In this document: positions 38,676 through 51,500 of the stretch, piece by piece
Layout of the letters: each line of letters begins with the position of its first letter
How positions within the stretch are numbered: the stretch's first letter is position 1
The notes under the pieces: model-generated
Seen by the model: only the letters and a program-made list of their open reading frames with translations
What the model was told of the DNA's origin: nothing
Database searches by the model: none
Program-made: the position numbers and the translations under genes
Source of the DNA: Dipylidium caninum
Taxonomy: Eukaryota; Platyhelminthes; Cestoda; Cyclophyllidea; Dipylidiidae
Assembly (NCBI GenBank): GCA_017562135.1
Contig: QEYB01000629.1
Coordinates: forward strand, 1,054,001-1,118,000
Direction: 5' to 3'
DNA length: 64,000 nt

Positions 38676-41280
38676 GGATCCTCAACTTCAAAACCGAAAA
38701 TTTCCAACTTTTTTTCCTCATTACACATTCTCCCCACCTCTTTGGAGCATGCATTCGCATGATTTTCTTCTCACTTGTCTTTATTCTTTTCAAGGCGCCC
38801 TTGTGTATGTGCTGCTTCGCTCTTCGGTACTAATTAAGTGGGCCAACGCTGCCCCCTTCGCCCCTGCCGGGAGCGTCGGCCCGCGGCGATGTTTATTCGG
38901 GACAGACGCTGATGCTGGCCCTGTTCGGGGAGCGGGCGGACATGCGAGCCGACATGACTGATTACAAACATATGTTGGGACCCTGATAAATGGGCACCTC
39001 TCGCAGTGAGCTGGACACATCAAAGGCGATTTGTTGACGTTCTGCACAATCCACCTCCTTCCCCAACTCCGTCTCCTTCTTCCCTCCTTATTTAGCATGT
39101 GTTTCGCCTCATTCCAGGGAGTCCGAAAACTCCTCCCTTCCTTCTTTCCTTCCTTCCTTCCCGTCTCTGTCGGGCCCTGTTCTCGGCGGCAGTTTGTCAA
39201 CTCCCATCCTGTGGAGAGCGAGGAACGAAGCGTGTCTCCGGCCCCATTCTGCCAGGTGTCCTCTGCTGCGCCTCTCAGCCTCCGTTTTATACCAGGTCGA
39301 AATACCCTAATCGTCGTGTGAAGAAAAAAACGACAGAGCGTTTCTCCCTCTTCATAGCCGCAAAAGCACCGGCTCATCGTCATGATTCCACTAGTGATCG
39401 TGGAAGTCTGCCGACCAGCATCTTCGAGACTTCGTGTTTTGTGGCCATGGAAGAAGAGGGAAGCTGATGGTTGGCTCAAGATGACGACGACGAGCCAGTC
39501 CACTGGAGGCTGTCACCACCCCCAGGAAAGACGGCATCCTAGTTGGCTTAATTGCCCTTCACTTCGACTGATGATCGGCTCAAGCGCATCTGCGTCCAAG
39601 TCGCAGGGAGATTCGTCCGCGTCAAGCTGTTTTTGGCGAGATATTTTCGGCGGGTGACATTCCAAGGCTGGGGAGGAAATTTTTCCAGGCAGCGTGAATT
39701 AATATTGCAAGAAGTGCATTACACCCATCAAATAAATGACGTCGTCCTCGTCTTCGTCGCCGCTCGTCTAGGCGATTAGTTTTTCACTCAAAAAGTGAGT
39801 GCTCCATCCCGGGAGCAACTGTCTGTTGCGTCCACTCTAATCTCAAGAGAAAATAAGGGCATTCGCCGGTGTTTCGACGAAATCGCACTGACAGACCACT
39901 CTCAACAGGGGAAGAAATGTAGCCTCGCTCATAACTACGTGCAAACGGGTGATTCAAGAGACAACGTGGACGAGACGGTCGCTACGGAACCTGACGACCT
40001 CCTTCACAACGTCTCAGTCGCCATCTCAGCCCTTCGACCACGTTCGGCTGGAATCTGCCAAATTCGGTTGTAACTGACGGTTGCATTCGTCCGAGGTGAC
40101 TGGAGATTAACAGTGTGAAAGCTTCCACTAAGCAGTCACAGCCCATCCACAAAAGTGCCTTTTCCAGTGACAGCTTGTGACACACCGACATGTGCATACA
40201 GATGACAATGCGAGGCAATGGAAAAAGGCACTAACTTTTCTCACAAGGTGCATGCGAGTGTGGCACAGGCGTGGGGTTTTTGTCCCAATCGCACCATCTT
40301 CACTCAGTCAAATCTCCCAGTGGCCGGAGTGTCGCCTCATCTTCGTGATAGTGACAGAAAGGATGAAGGACAAAGTGGCAAGTGGGTCACACCTTTTTGG
40401 GCGAAAAAGAAGAGCTGCCCTCAATCGTACCACAGGACCTGTCAAACCCAATCAGTGTCATCGCCAAAATAAGTGAAGACTTCTTCTTCTTCTTCTTCAT
40501 TTCCTCCACTTTCCTCTATCTTCGTCCATCTCCTTCCGCCCTCCTCCCTCCCATCATTCTGTGTTATAGCTTCAAACTTAAAAGAATCGCCCTCAAAAAA
40601 CTTTTTTTAAGCCACTGAGTATGTACAACATTGACACGACAGATTTGATTAGGTCATTAAGGTCAAATTATTCATTTGTGGTTAAATAAAGGGGACGTTT
40701 AGATGAACACCCAACCGAAGAGAAGCCGGCAACACGTTTGGTCAATGTTGCGTGCTGTCAAATGGCCTGAATGTCAGCATTTTTTGCGCTTCCATAAAGC
40801 CGAATCTTATCTAATGTGGTGATAAAAGTCTGCGCAGATGCGGGGCATCTGTCATCTGAAACACGCCACAAATGCGCGCCTGGCTTCCAGTCCACGCGAA
40901 AGGCACCGCCTTCCTGGCCAGAGCGCCTCAGCCCCCTCGGAGGCAACGTTGTTCGGTCCGCCCCTGAGGAGGCCAGGAAGTTTGGAAAACGAGACAGACG
41001 GTCGCCGTGAGGGCCAACAAGCGGTTTGTGCGCCACAACGGACACTAGCAAGAGTCGCGAAGGCCACAGACCAGCACTGTGAGGCTCACATTAGAAGGTG
41101 TCCGCACGGGATGGAAACGTCTGCAGACGCCTTCCAACGCAGTCTTTGACCAAAAGGTCGAATCGTCGCCTCGCCTCAAGGAATGCAAGTTTCCGTTGGC
41201 GAGATGACAGATCCGTGAAACAGTCCAGTTCCCCGGATCTTGTGAGTTGAGGTTTCAAAAATTTAGCAGAGGAACGTCAG
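38676..41280. other. Intergenic, nothing recognised
   Basis: About 2.6 kb of unremarkable sequence with a short TTC run near 40480. I see no gene-like feature. Confidence 0.5.
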
Positions 41281-44200
41281 ATGATCTGTTTGAAATCGAT
41301 TTCCCGATAATCGATTCCCTGTCTTATCAAATGCGCCATGCACCAGCTTCCCAAAGGGGAGTGTGGAGAAATTACTTTGTTTTTTCTCTCAAATTACTTG
41401 AAATAATTTGGTTTCAATCTCCTCCCGGTTCATTCTCGAGCGCTAATTTAAACAACTTGACAATTTTATAGTTTTCTGGTCGATAGTCCTTTTTCAGCAG
41501 TATTTTCCGCCCAATAAAAATTATTTTGTCTTAGATTATCATTCATCTTGAACACGAACTTTTCTAACTTTATAATCAAAAGTACATTGTGATTCATTGT
41601 CAAACCAATCTCCTCGGAGGTTCATCGGATGTTCCAAACGACACCCATGGAACATTTAGCCACGATATTGTGTCCACAGAAGAGACCAACAAACCCCGAT
41701 ATGTGCGGTATCTGCGCAGAGTTCCCACTCACCAAAATGTTAGTGGATTAAATCCAGTTCCTCTGTCACCACCAGTAAGAACATGGAGACTGCCACCCTG
41801 TTGACTAGTGGTTGCGGCGTGACACGCCTGATTTCTTCCACCCCCTCACCCATTCCCTTCCCCTTCTCCACTCCGTTTGAGCCCACTCAACTCTGCGGTA
41901 AGTTGACAACCTCTTGACAGCCCAGCGAGTGCTCAAATCCCATCTGCGTCCGCCTTTCGGGTGTGTTGATTTTGAAAAGATGGGGCTTAGACAATCACCA
42001 TGATGGTCTTCGTGACAAGTAGTTTGAGTCAAAATCGATGCAAAACGCCACGGGAAAATTCGACTCACCATGTTTTAAGGACAAAAAATGGACTGCGTTC
42101 CTTATTCACTTGCTTCTCACCCTTCGCTTGTGGATTTCGCCTTTGCATATCGCCGTCTTCCCCATCCCCAAAGCATTACCATCCTCCTCCACATACTCCG
42201 GAGGTCGGTTTCCCTACAATATTCAAAGCACTACGGCACTAAGGGACTGGTAATTCGTTTTCTCTTGATTCACCTCACGTACTCATCTAGATTTACTCAA
42301 AAGGCGGTGTATCGTCAAAAGCATTCCACGTTCCAGTAATCCAGAGCCCGACATCTTGGACACGCACCATTCACGCCACCCAACAAGTACGAATTCCATT
42401 TCCTCTCCTTCATAGGCACTGAAGGGACAGATTGACCAAATTCACTTTACAAGAGATGCAAGCAGGAAAAACCGTTCGTGTGCTGGGGTTTAGTCAATAG
42501 TTCGGCCAAAACCGAGCATATCGTTGTGCCAGGAGTGAATAAGGCTGCCGGTCAAAGAATACTAATGACATTTATATTTTGAGTGACTTAGTTTTGACGT
42601 ATTCAAGTGGCGTCTGCACAGGGCCTGGCGGTGAAAAACATCGATAGTCGCGTGCGTCTTTGCGCGGCTTCGCTCAGGCCTCGAGGTGGGTGGTCCAATC
42701 GATACTCGGCCATACTGTAGGGTGGCCTTGCGCACCTGAGCCAATGGAGAAATAGACAGCTGGGACCGCCTGTGCTCAGACTCAATATTAGTCATCAAAT
42801 TGTCGGCTCCCTGGCAGAAGTAGTCATGATTTCTCGAGACGCAGACTTAAGCATCGGAAGGGTGTTTCTCATTATCTGACACTAAGGAAGTATTTTCTCC
42901 ATACCACCAGCAGAGCAGAGACGTGGCAGACTAGTAAGGAAAGCCATACTCCGTCACGATTATGCGTATCATGAATGATTTGACACTTTATGTGCAGTAC
43001 TTCTGGGGTCCAAGACACATTCTCCGTCTGAACTTCTACTGTTATGTCACAGTTCACCTCTCGGGCAGCAAGTCTGCCCATGGTTTAGCTGCAGAGGGTC
43101 CCGTTGTCATCTGACATAACCTACATGTTGACATTACAGTCTTTTGTCCAAAATTGTGAAATTCGCTTTGAAAAAAAGTTGCGAATGCCTACTCACTAGT
43201 TTCAATACTTAACTGCTCCACATGAAGGAATTCTAAATCAACGGTTTATCAAGATCGGTAGGCAATTACGTAGTCACCAACATTTTGCTCGTGACGGCTA
43301 CAGACAGGATGGAAGCTATTTCGTTTGTCTCTTCTGGACGCAAACAACCCGCGGCGTTTTTTACTTGAAGCGCAAAGACATCAACCAGTGCCGTGCTGTT
43401 TGACAGTGTCCAGCTTGCTTCGATGTCATGACGCCGAATGCCTATGACAGTTAACCGCGGCATCTACTGTCAAATGCGTTGACAATTATATCATAAAATA
43501 AGAGAGGGATGGAGAGAGGAGGCTTAGTCACTTAATTGGACATAATTGCTCCTTTCCTCTAAGTCGGTTGCCTCCAACCTGCTAACATCAACGCCCTCGT
43601 CAACTCCTCGTGCCTCCCTTTTGTCCCTCTCCTACAAAGAAATGTGGTTGAAGTCGCCAGGTGTGTCGTAATAATTTTACTTCATTAAATTGTGATTTCC
43701 CCCGTCATAGTTAAAAATCTGACCTCCCTAAAACGATAGCCTCGCGTTATCGATTTTTGAGAATTGCGGCGGACGCCTATCGATTTTCTCTTCGAGCGTG
43801 CAAAATATCGATCGGCAATGTCCTCAAAACGACCCGCTTTAACGCAAACGCAGAAGCATAATATCAAATGATATGTCTTTTTGTCTTGAAAAACACACGT
43901 ACTCAATGCTTTAAAAAATTTCTTTTCTTGCCAACTTAGCCATTGCTTCACCACTATTTTGTAATCCGCGGTTTTCCTCTACTGTCATTGCATGTTGAAA
44001 GCCTTTAATAGTAATGTTTCGTGCAATTAAAATACTAATTAACTGGCAGAAAAGCCTGTCAAAAATGTAATTTCCAGATCTTAAATCTTCACAATTGTAT
44101 CAGTTGTAGTATTCACCGAAAATGGAGACTATGTTAAGAGAACAAGTTGACCAACTAACTCATTTAATTGCTCACCAGCCGCGTTGTGGTGTTCCAAGCA

Positions 44201-45400
44201 GGAAGTTAATCGATTTTTTTATTTAAAAATGAGTCAACATGACTTGGAGACGTCGATTAGTGAAGAAGCGGAGGCGGCATTCTGAAGACTAAAAGGACGG
44301 AGTTGCAGTTCTGCTAACCAAAAAGCAAATTTAACCGACAAGAAGACCAAAAGAAATGTCGCGGCCCTAGCCAAAAATTATTATGGCGAAAGTGGCTTTC
44401 TATTGATTGGTGTGTCTTTTCATTCCTTCCTTTTTCCCTACCCCTCAATCCAGACGCAGTTGGTCGCATCAGACGGAACATCAAAAGCGTGCAAACCTTC
44501 CAGAAACGCCATTATTCATACCGCAGTCCCAGAATCAGACGGGACGGTGCATCACGGCCCACCAAAGCTCGTGCCTCTTTCAACAAGCAACCAACAAAAG
44601 AGAAAAAAATGAGACTGTGGATGAATGATCACTTTATGAGGAGGAGGGGGGGGGGAAGGGGGGAGCACAGCAAAATGGAAAATTTTTTCCTTGTGTATGA
44701 TGATGTAGGCCTCCCTACCACTTCCAGAACATCCACACCTTCTGCGTACATCAAAGGAGTCTGCTGCCTTCTGAAATGCCACGCATGGGTACGATGATGT
44801 TAAGCCTTCGTCCAACGAATTTCGCTGACGCTTACGAATCTATGACAGGGTGGCAAGTTTCACCAGAACAAATGGCCGCTTTGTTATTTCGTTAGTCATG
44901 GTGTAGCCATTGTCATCAAATCCAGTTTAATTTTAATCAAATTTATTTATACGTCGTTAATATCTGTTACCTCAGTGAATTTCGATAAATATAACTATTT
45001 TTAAATACTGATTCTCTTAGTTACTATTTTTGGTGCAGCATAGATTGCCAATTAATAGGGTAATCATCTCTCATACCACATTCCATTACCTTCTTAAAAT
45101 GTAATAACTGTTTTCTGCATTCCTTTTACCACCGTCCTACTTTGGCGTCAATGCGAAATTCCGTTCATCTGTTTAATCGGATACTCAAAAACCACACGCT
45201 GTTGGTGAGCTGTTAAGTCGGTTATTTCGCCAGAGAAGCATCCGACCGGCAGATTTGCGCTCCTTCGGGGCAGCAACACGACTCGCCGAGGTGCCGTCTG
45301 ACGTGAGTTCTTCCCACTCGTATGTCCCATGCTCAGTCGATATCGAGGTGCCGCCTTCGCTGCACTCGATATCGACTTATCGATTTTCACTCGCAATAGT
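41281..45400. promoter_or_regulatory. ATCGAT-rich region (candidate regulatory or boundary DNA)
   Basis: Nine perfect ATCGAT hexamers lie here, starting at 41295, 41310, 42034, 42640, 42698, 43749, 43779, 43807 and 44209, with a tenth at 45379. Three of them fall within about 65 bp (43748-43812), each as TATCGAT. The region is also more AT-rich than its surroundings. TATCGATA is the DREF/BEAF motif of insect core promoters and boundaries. Whether flatworms use it in that way is unknown to me. I found no gene in the region. Confidence 0.35.
45336..45376. other. Perfect-stem hairpin with CGATATCG core
   Basis: The left strand GTCGATATCGAG-G-TGC (45336-45351) pairs with GCACTCGATATCGAC (45362-45376): 15 bp, one bulged G and a 10-nt loop. 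Each strand contains the palindrome TCGATATCGA. It may be a structured RNA element, a dimeric protein-binding site or a fossil of a small inverted repeat. Confidence 0.6.
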
Positions 45401-48400
45401 GAGTGGCGCCCCTGGGCATCGCCCGCAGCATATGGCGAAGAATAATGACTTCCGTTAAGTGTAACTACAGTTGTAAAAGTTAATTTACAATATCAGAGAG
45501 AAGAAGTGATGCTTAATTTAAATGAATGATTGAGAAGACTTGGAAACCCACATTTTTTTCTCCTCGCCCCCCCCGGCCCCCTCATCCTTTTACTCCCTCC
45601 ATTCAGTGGACTTCAAAGGCACCTCCCGCCTTTTGCCTCCAACCTTCTAAAATGCCAACGAGAAATTAATTTAATCTCATTTGCAATTAATCTCAGTGCC
45701 GTCGTCTCGGTGGAAGTAATGAAAGAAAAAAGTACACACGGCGCTTTTTCTACGATGAAAGAAGAAGGGGCTTGTAAAAAGTGGGGATAAAGGGGGAATA
45801 AGCGTATGGTAGATGTTGCATTCACTGTGGGATTTAGTAGAATCTGAATAAGACATTTTATTCACGGCGAAACTCTTCCAGACAACAATTGACTGGAATT
45901 TCACTGCTGTTTCGGAGGCAGAACAAAAGGCGACACACCCGCCTTCCCATAAGCTGACAAGGGCAAAAGGTGCCCTAAAAATTGCGTCTCCTTTTTTGAG
46001 AGGCTAAATCTGGTGGGCATGTCCAATCCATCATGGGATGCGCCCATTGTTTTGGATGGTCATACTTATAAAGGCGAAAATGCCATAATGTGTTTCTTTC
46101 ATTCATGATCGCATCACTAGGTTGACAAGTGAATCCGATACAAACTGAAGTATCTCTTTTCCCTCAGAATTTGCGACTTGGTGACATTACCTACCCTCGG
46201 GCTCGTCAGTTATCCTCGTGTCCAGACACAACTTTTTGTTTATCACACTAGGTGCCTTCAAGTTGAAAGGGGAAATGTAACTATCTTTACTGCTGTTGGG
46301 GGAGCCTAAAAAATTGTATGATTGCACAGAACGCGCCAGGAGGAAAAAATAGAATGTGGGAAGAAAATTGGAATGTGACATAACCTCTCCCAAGTGACAG
46401 CGAACGGGAATACTCAGTCCGGAGGACATAATTACCGTAACTGCGCGGCATGAGGTGCATTCTCACCTCTCCGAATGGCCTGGGGTCCTCCGAAGTCGTG
46501 TAAGAAGTCGTTTTCTACCACAGAATACGACCATTCGAAGGTGCACTGACTCCTCCACGCCTGCACCCTTAATTGTTAGGCCCTCAGTCCGCATCATAAA
46601 CGACTTCGTCTGCGATTCGCTCATAAATTGTCTGTCACCGCCAAACCGCTGCCAAATAGTTGCTGTAGCCCTTTAATGACTGTTATAAAGCGGGAACAGG
46701 GAGGCAAGTTGCGCGCGACTGAAAGGCCCTCCGAGGAGGCTTCAAAGTGGAGGCGAGTGAGAACGACTGACGTCTGTCTATGATTTCTACTGCATATGAC
46801 AAGTGCATTTTTGCTTTATGCTGTACCCGCCAAGTGAGGAGCCTCTTATAACATGCTGTGATCAACTCCGGGGCGTATAAAGTGTCAAATATGTCATTGC
46901 GATGCTACACTCAAAGCATTTGCACCATACTGTTTTCGGAATGAATTTCGCTTAATCCGCGTCTCCTCCTGCTGCATCGTGGAATATGGAGAACAAAATT
47001 TTTGTTGTCTCACAAAGTGAGAGGAGAATTTCAAAGGAGAGGCGTTTGTCCGCCAACATTCCTGTGATTTCTTTCACGCCACCAGAATGGAGATTCGCAA
47101 TGTCTGCCGAAGATATCCCACTTACGGTGAAACATTACGGTAATGCGAGGTGTCCATCCTTCCCCCACCCAGCAAGGAAGCGTTTTTCCACGAACTGCTG
47201 CTTTATAATGCAGTGATATTGTCACACTTCTGAGTATTTCCCTTGTTACACTCAGTGCAGTGGATTTTGTTGTCAGACTGACTTTGGTGATGACCAAGAA
47301 CAGTTTGGTGATACACCCGAACATGACCTTGCGACTGATTTGTTTAATCCATCCATTTGTGTGATTTTGGCATCTATCACCGAGTGTCTTAGTGTGAACA
47401 TCACTTGAAAGGTGTCTGCGTTCTCGCATATATTAACCGGAGGACGCAGACGTGGATGTAGGGTGCGGCCACGCCGAGGGGTGTCGACTCACAAACAAAT
47501 GTAATTAAGTGTTCCGAAGTGGGCTTCACCACCTTCCGCCCGCCCCCCTCCCTCCCTGCAAGACGGTTCGTCGACCGCCCTTGGCACGGTGACAGCCTGT
47601 GCTGCCTTCAGTGTCCCCCACCGTGCATGGACTTCCTCGCAGAAATCAGTAAACCGAATCTTTTCCCGACCCACTGACAGTCCCTACTCGACTTTCACTG
47701 GCATTCCGGACAATGATTGGGGCACCTCTCTGTGTGCAGCGGTGAGTGCGTGAAACACCGAGTAACTCAGAAGAAAAACTATTATCTTGTCACAGAAGTC
47801 TTAGTTGCCTCTCCACTCCTCTCCTCGCCGTGGCAACTTTCAGGCGGCTACTCATCGTTGGGAGACTAATTAAACTGGTTAAATCGGGACGAGGAGGAGG
47901 AGGAGGAGAAGGGGGAGTCAAAAGGAGAGGGACAATCGACACTTGATTTGAGGAAAGTATGCGGTTTAACAGCAGATGACCATGGGAGGACGGACTGGAG
48001 GCAAACGACGTAAGGGAGGGGTCTAATTAATCTAATCTCCCATCATCCCACTGTCAGGGAGATACAACCCCGGCGAGACAGCCTACTCACGGTGGCAATG
48101 ACTGCGAACGGCAGAAGGAGCAAGGAGAGGCAGTGAAGGTGGAGGTAGAGACGCAAAAGCAGTCATGTTTGATTAGACAAGTGACAGTTTTGCGAAGCGC
48201 GACATTGTGTTGCAAACTCGCCGAGTTCTCGTGCCCGGAGGTGGGAGGGAGGGAGAGAGGGGGGCGGAGGGCGGAGGGCGGAGGCGGAGGGCATCTGTCA
48301 CGCCTCCCGCCTGCCTGCCATTCGGCCAGCGAAAACATGGAGATGAAGGGGAGACTATCTCAGTTTTCCTCATACTCATGGTGAAGTTGATTATTATGCC

Positions 48401-48474
48401 TCCTTATCTGCCACCTCGGGCTGATCAGACGTGATTGCTCGGAGGAAAGAAGGGAAAGCTGAAGGGAAGGGGGA
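45401..48474. other. Intergenic, nothing recognised
   Basis: About 3.1 kb with GGA runs near 47890-47910 and G-rich sequence at 48240-48295. I see no gene-like feature. Confidence 0.5.
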
Positions 48475-48506
48475 TGGGTGGGTGGGTGGGTGGGTGGGTG
48501 GGTGGG
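48475..48506. repeat. (GGGT)8 tetranucleotide repeat
   Basis: Uninterrupted GGGT units on the plus strand: four or more G3 runs with 1-nt loops, the pattern of a very stable parallel G-quadruplex. A purine-only stretch follows at about 48518-48565. Confidence 0.95.
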
Positions 48507-51500
48507 ATTGGGTTGAGGGCAGCAAGAGGAGGAGAAGGAGGAGAAGAAGAAGAAAAAGAAGAGGAATGAGATGATTGTGATGGTACTAATGACAACTTAA
48601 ATCAGGGTGAGGAAAGGAGAGGAGCCTCAAGAAGAGAGATTTTGTCGTTAATAGTAACTGCTGGACAGGTTGACTTCATGCAAAGTCCCTGACACTTGGA
48701 CGCACGAAGAAAGTGAATTTTAGTCGGGCGCCTTGTAAATCATCCTTGATGGCATCATGGTAAAAATTAGCCGGAAGAACGGTCATTATGGAGGAAGCGG
48801 AACATGTGCCCCACGTGGTGGGTCATGCTGTGAACAGCAGGCTTCTCTGCCGCTGTTTGTCCCATCATCTTCGCTTCCCATAACTTTACGAAATGCAGAC
48901 ACACAAGGCAGATTTGCTGACCAGTCCACCGGTCTAAAGTCGCTGCTGACTTATTAGTAATATTAGTAGTATGATGATGACCAGTGGCAAAATGTGAAAG
49001 TGCCACCTCATTGACGAAAATATCGTGGCGTCAAAGTGAATGCCACCTTATGACTTAAATTGCTTTAATTCTATCTGTGGACCATGTTTAAAACGAAAAA
49101 GTTCACAAGTTGACATTGTTGCAGTCTCAGATGAAATGGTGACAGGAGGTCTGGTCACCTCATCCGGGTGCCTGCCAGGTCGCCTCCTCGTGCAGGCCCT
49201 GGTCAAATCAGGCCAAGCAAAATTAAGTCAGATCAAATGCAATCAACTCACTCGTGTAATTAGATAAAACATGCCTTTTTGATAGACAGCCTGGGAAGTG
49301 ATGCGGATAATGTGCTGATAATTGCGTCAAATCTCGTTAGCCTGTCCCCCTCTCCTCGGACGAATCAAGCAAAACAGACGTTTATCATTCATCATTTCCT
49401 CGCTCCAGTCGCTGATAGCACAAAATCTACCCATTATGTTGTTTGCAAAGCAATTGACAGATAGCCTTTCTTAGCATGTTTTCTCCTGCCCGTTTCAGAG
49501 TTGACGCTGCGAGTGCGAGATGAATATTCCGGAGACAGGACTGACATCAGTGGTTCTCGACAGAGACGCAGGCGGATCCAGTCTCGCGCTTATAAGGGGC
49601 AGCTCGCCTCAGCTACGGTACTTCTGGGGCAAGAAAAACTCTTGTAGATTTTGGCGACCGATACTACTTAAACGGGGACAGCCGGTGAGTAAGTAGCACA
49701 ATAAGCAAACGTGAAAAAGGGTTTTACTGCACTTGTGGGTGTCTTAGTTCATGATTGACATGTAATTTCATTTGCGAAAGATTATGTTTTTTCTGCTAGG
49801 AACAAAAATTTCGAATGTCTATTTAATAAGACAGTTTCCTTTCGTTTGACTTAGAGCCGTGTGGAGAAATAGAGTCTCATTATGACCATCTCATCATTAG
49901 TACTGATTAATTTCTACTCATAAGACAAATAATTGGCGATTCTATAGAAATGCCAAGGTGAAAACAATACACCCTCAAACAGGGGAGATTTCCTCTATAA
50001 ACAAAAATAATTAGGCGAGTGAGAGAAAGGAAGCAGGCCTCTAGAAGGTGAATTGTGAGACGCTGCCTGTAAGTCTCCAAAATAATTTGACACAATGAAG
50101 CGAAAGCACCTCTCAATCAACTGACTACCTATTTTTGTCTCTCAGGCCTCGAGCATACTGATCGACTTTCATTTGTGACGACATCTCTTTGACCACACCC
50201 ACTTCAACTCAGTCTCTCGCTTAATTTCCGCCGGTTTTTTGCTCCATCCCTTTCTGGGCCTGTTAGACGAGGCATATGTACTACTCGTATTATCATTTTG
50301 AGTAGTATCGCAGCAGGTTTGCTTGCTTTCCGTGCCGGCGCTCCGAGGCCCGTGCAAACGGTTGCACTCAACCACGAGTCGACTATACGTTTATTCTGAG
50401 TCACCAGAGAAAATCAATAATATTGACTAATTTATTCAGAGCGAGCAGTGATGTGATCTCCACGCCAAACAGCGATAATGACGGGTGCGACAGGGTGATC
50501 AATAAATTAGCGTGGATGAAGCATTTGCTGCCCCCCCCCCTCCCCTCCAAGCCCGCACCCTTCAACTAATCACACTTTGCATCGATGGAAGCGATGTGAT
50601 TTCGGCTCACAGGCGAGTAGACTACAGTGAGTCGCCTTTAGCACTTACTAATGCCCTCCTCTCCCCTCCCAAAGGAGCCCTCCCCACTTGGTGTGACAGA
50701 TTTGACTTGGCAATCTGCCACACCTTCGTGGGGGACCATCGTCGGCCTCGTTTTATCTGATATCTAAAAACTGTCACGATATGTCTGATATTAGGAACGC
50801 GGACCATCCATCCAATTAATATTCTTATTATCTGATTGATCAGTAATTGGGAGATCTCATTTTGTTTTCCCTCCCAAAAAACCGGTTAAAACGACTTTCA
50901 GCCAGATATGTAAATACCAGGGGGTTTTTAAAAGCAGCGGCCTTCAAATTCCACCCCGGCCTGTTCCAATGGCCGCCCGCCTCCCCTGTACTTAGAGCCC
51001 CCCTCCTTCCCCCCTCGGCTGCCCTGAGTGGCTTGTGCGGGCTGCCCGAAAGCCTTGACACATCGTCATTTGGAGGGTGATGGGGAGGGGGAAGGGGAGG
51101 GGGGCGTGAGAAGGGGATGTTGTGATAAGAGAGCTCCAATTTGGCATAATTACTGGCCATGAGCACTAATTGATACCGCCGGTATTTTAGTAAAGGTGGG
51201 CACAATGACTCCTGCTCTGTCTCCCACAAATGAAAACACGCAAGTAATCTAAGACATCACTAATTGCAGGAATCAATAGCGAGGAAAAGGTAAACACCCA
51301 GTCTTTGTGGGCGGGGATCTCATTCCCAGTGTGGAATCGCCACTGTCGGCACTTCGATGGGGAAAAGTCGGCGAAGGCCGTTAACCGTCCCAGCAGCCAG
51401 ACGTAATCGAAATAATTTCGGGTGTCCTAACCCGTCCGAGGCAGTGAGTTCTCCCGCGACAGAAATGGAACCTACCTTGTCTTCTGACTGCTCTGTGACA

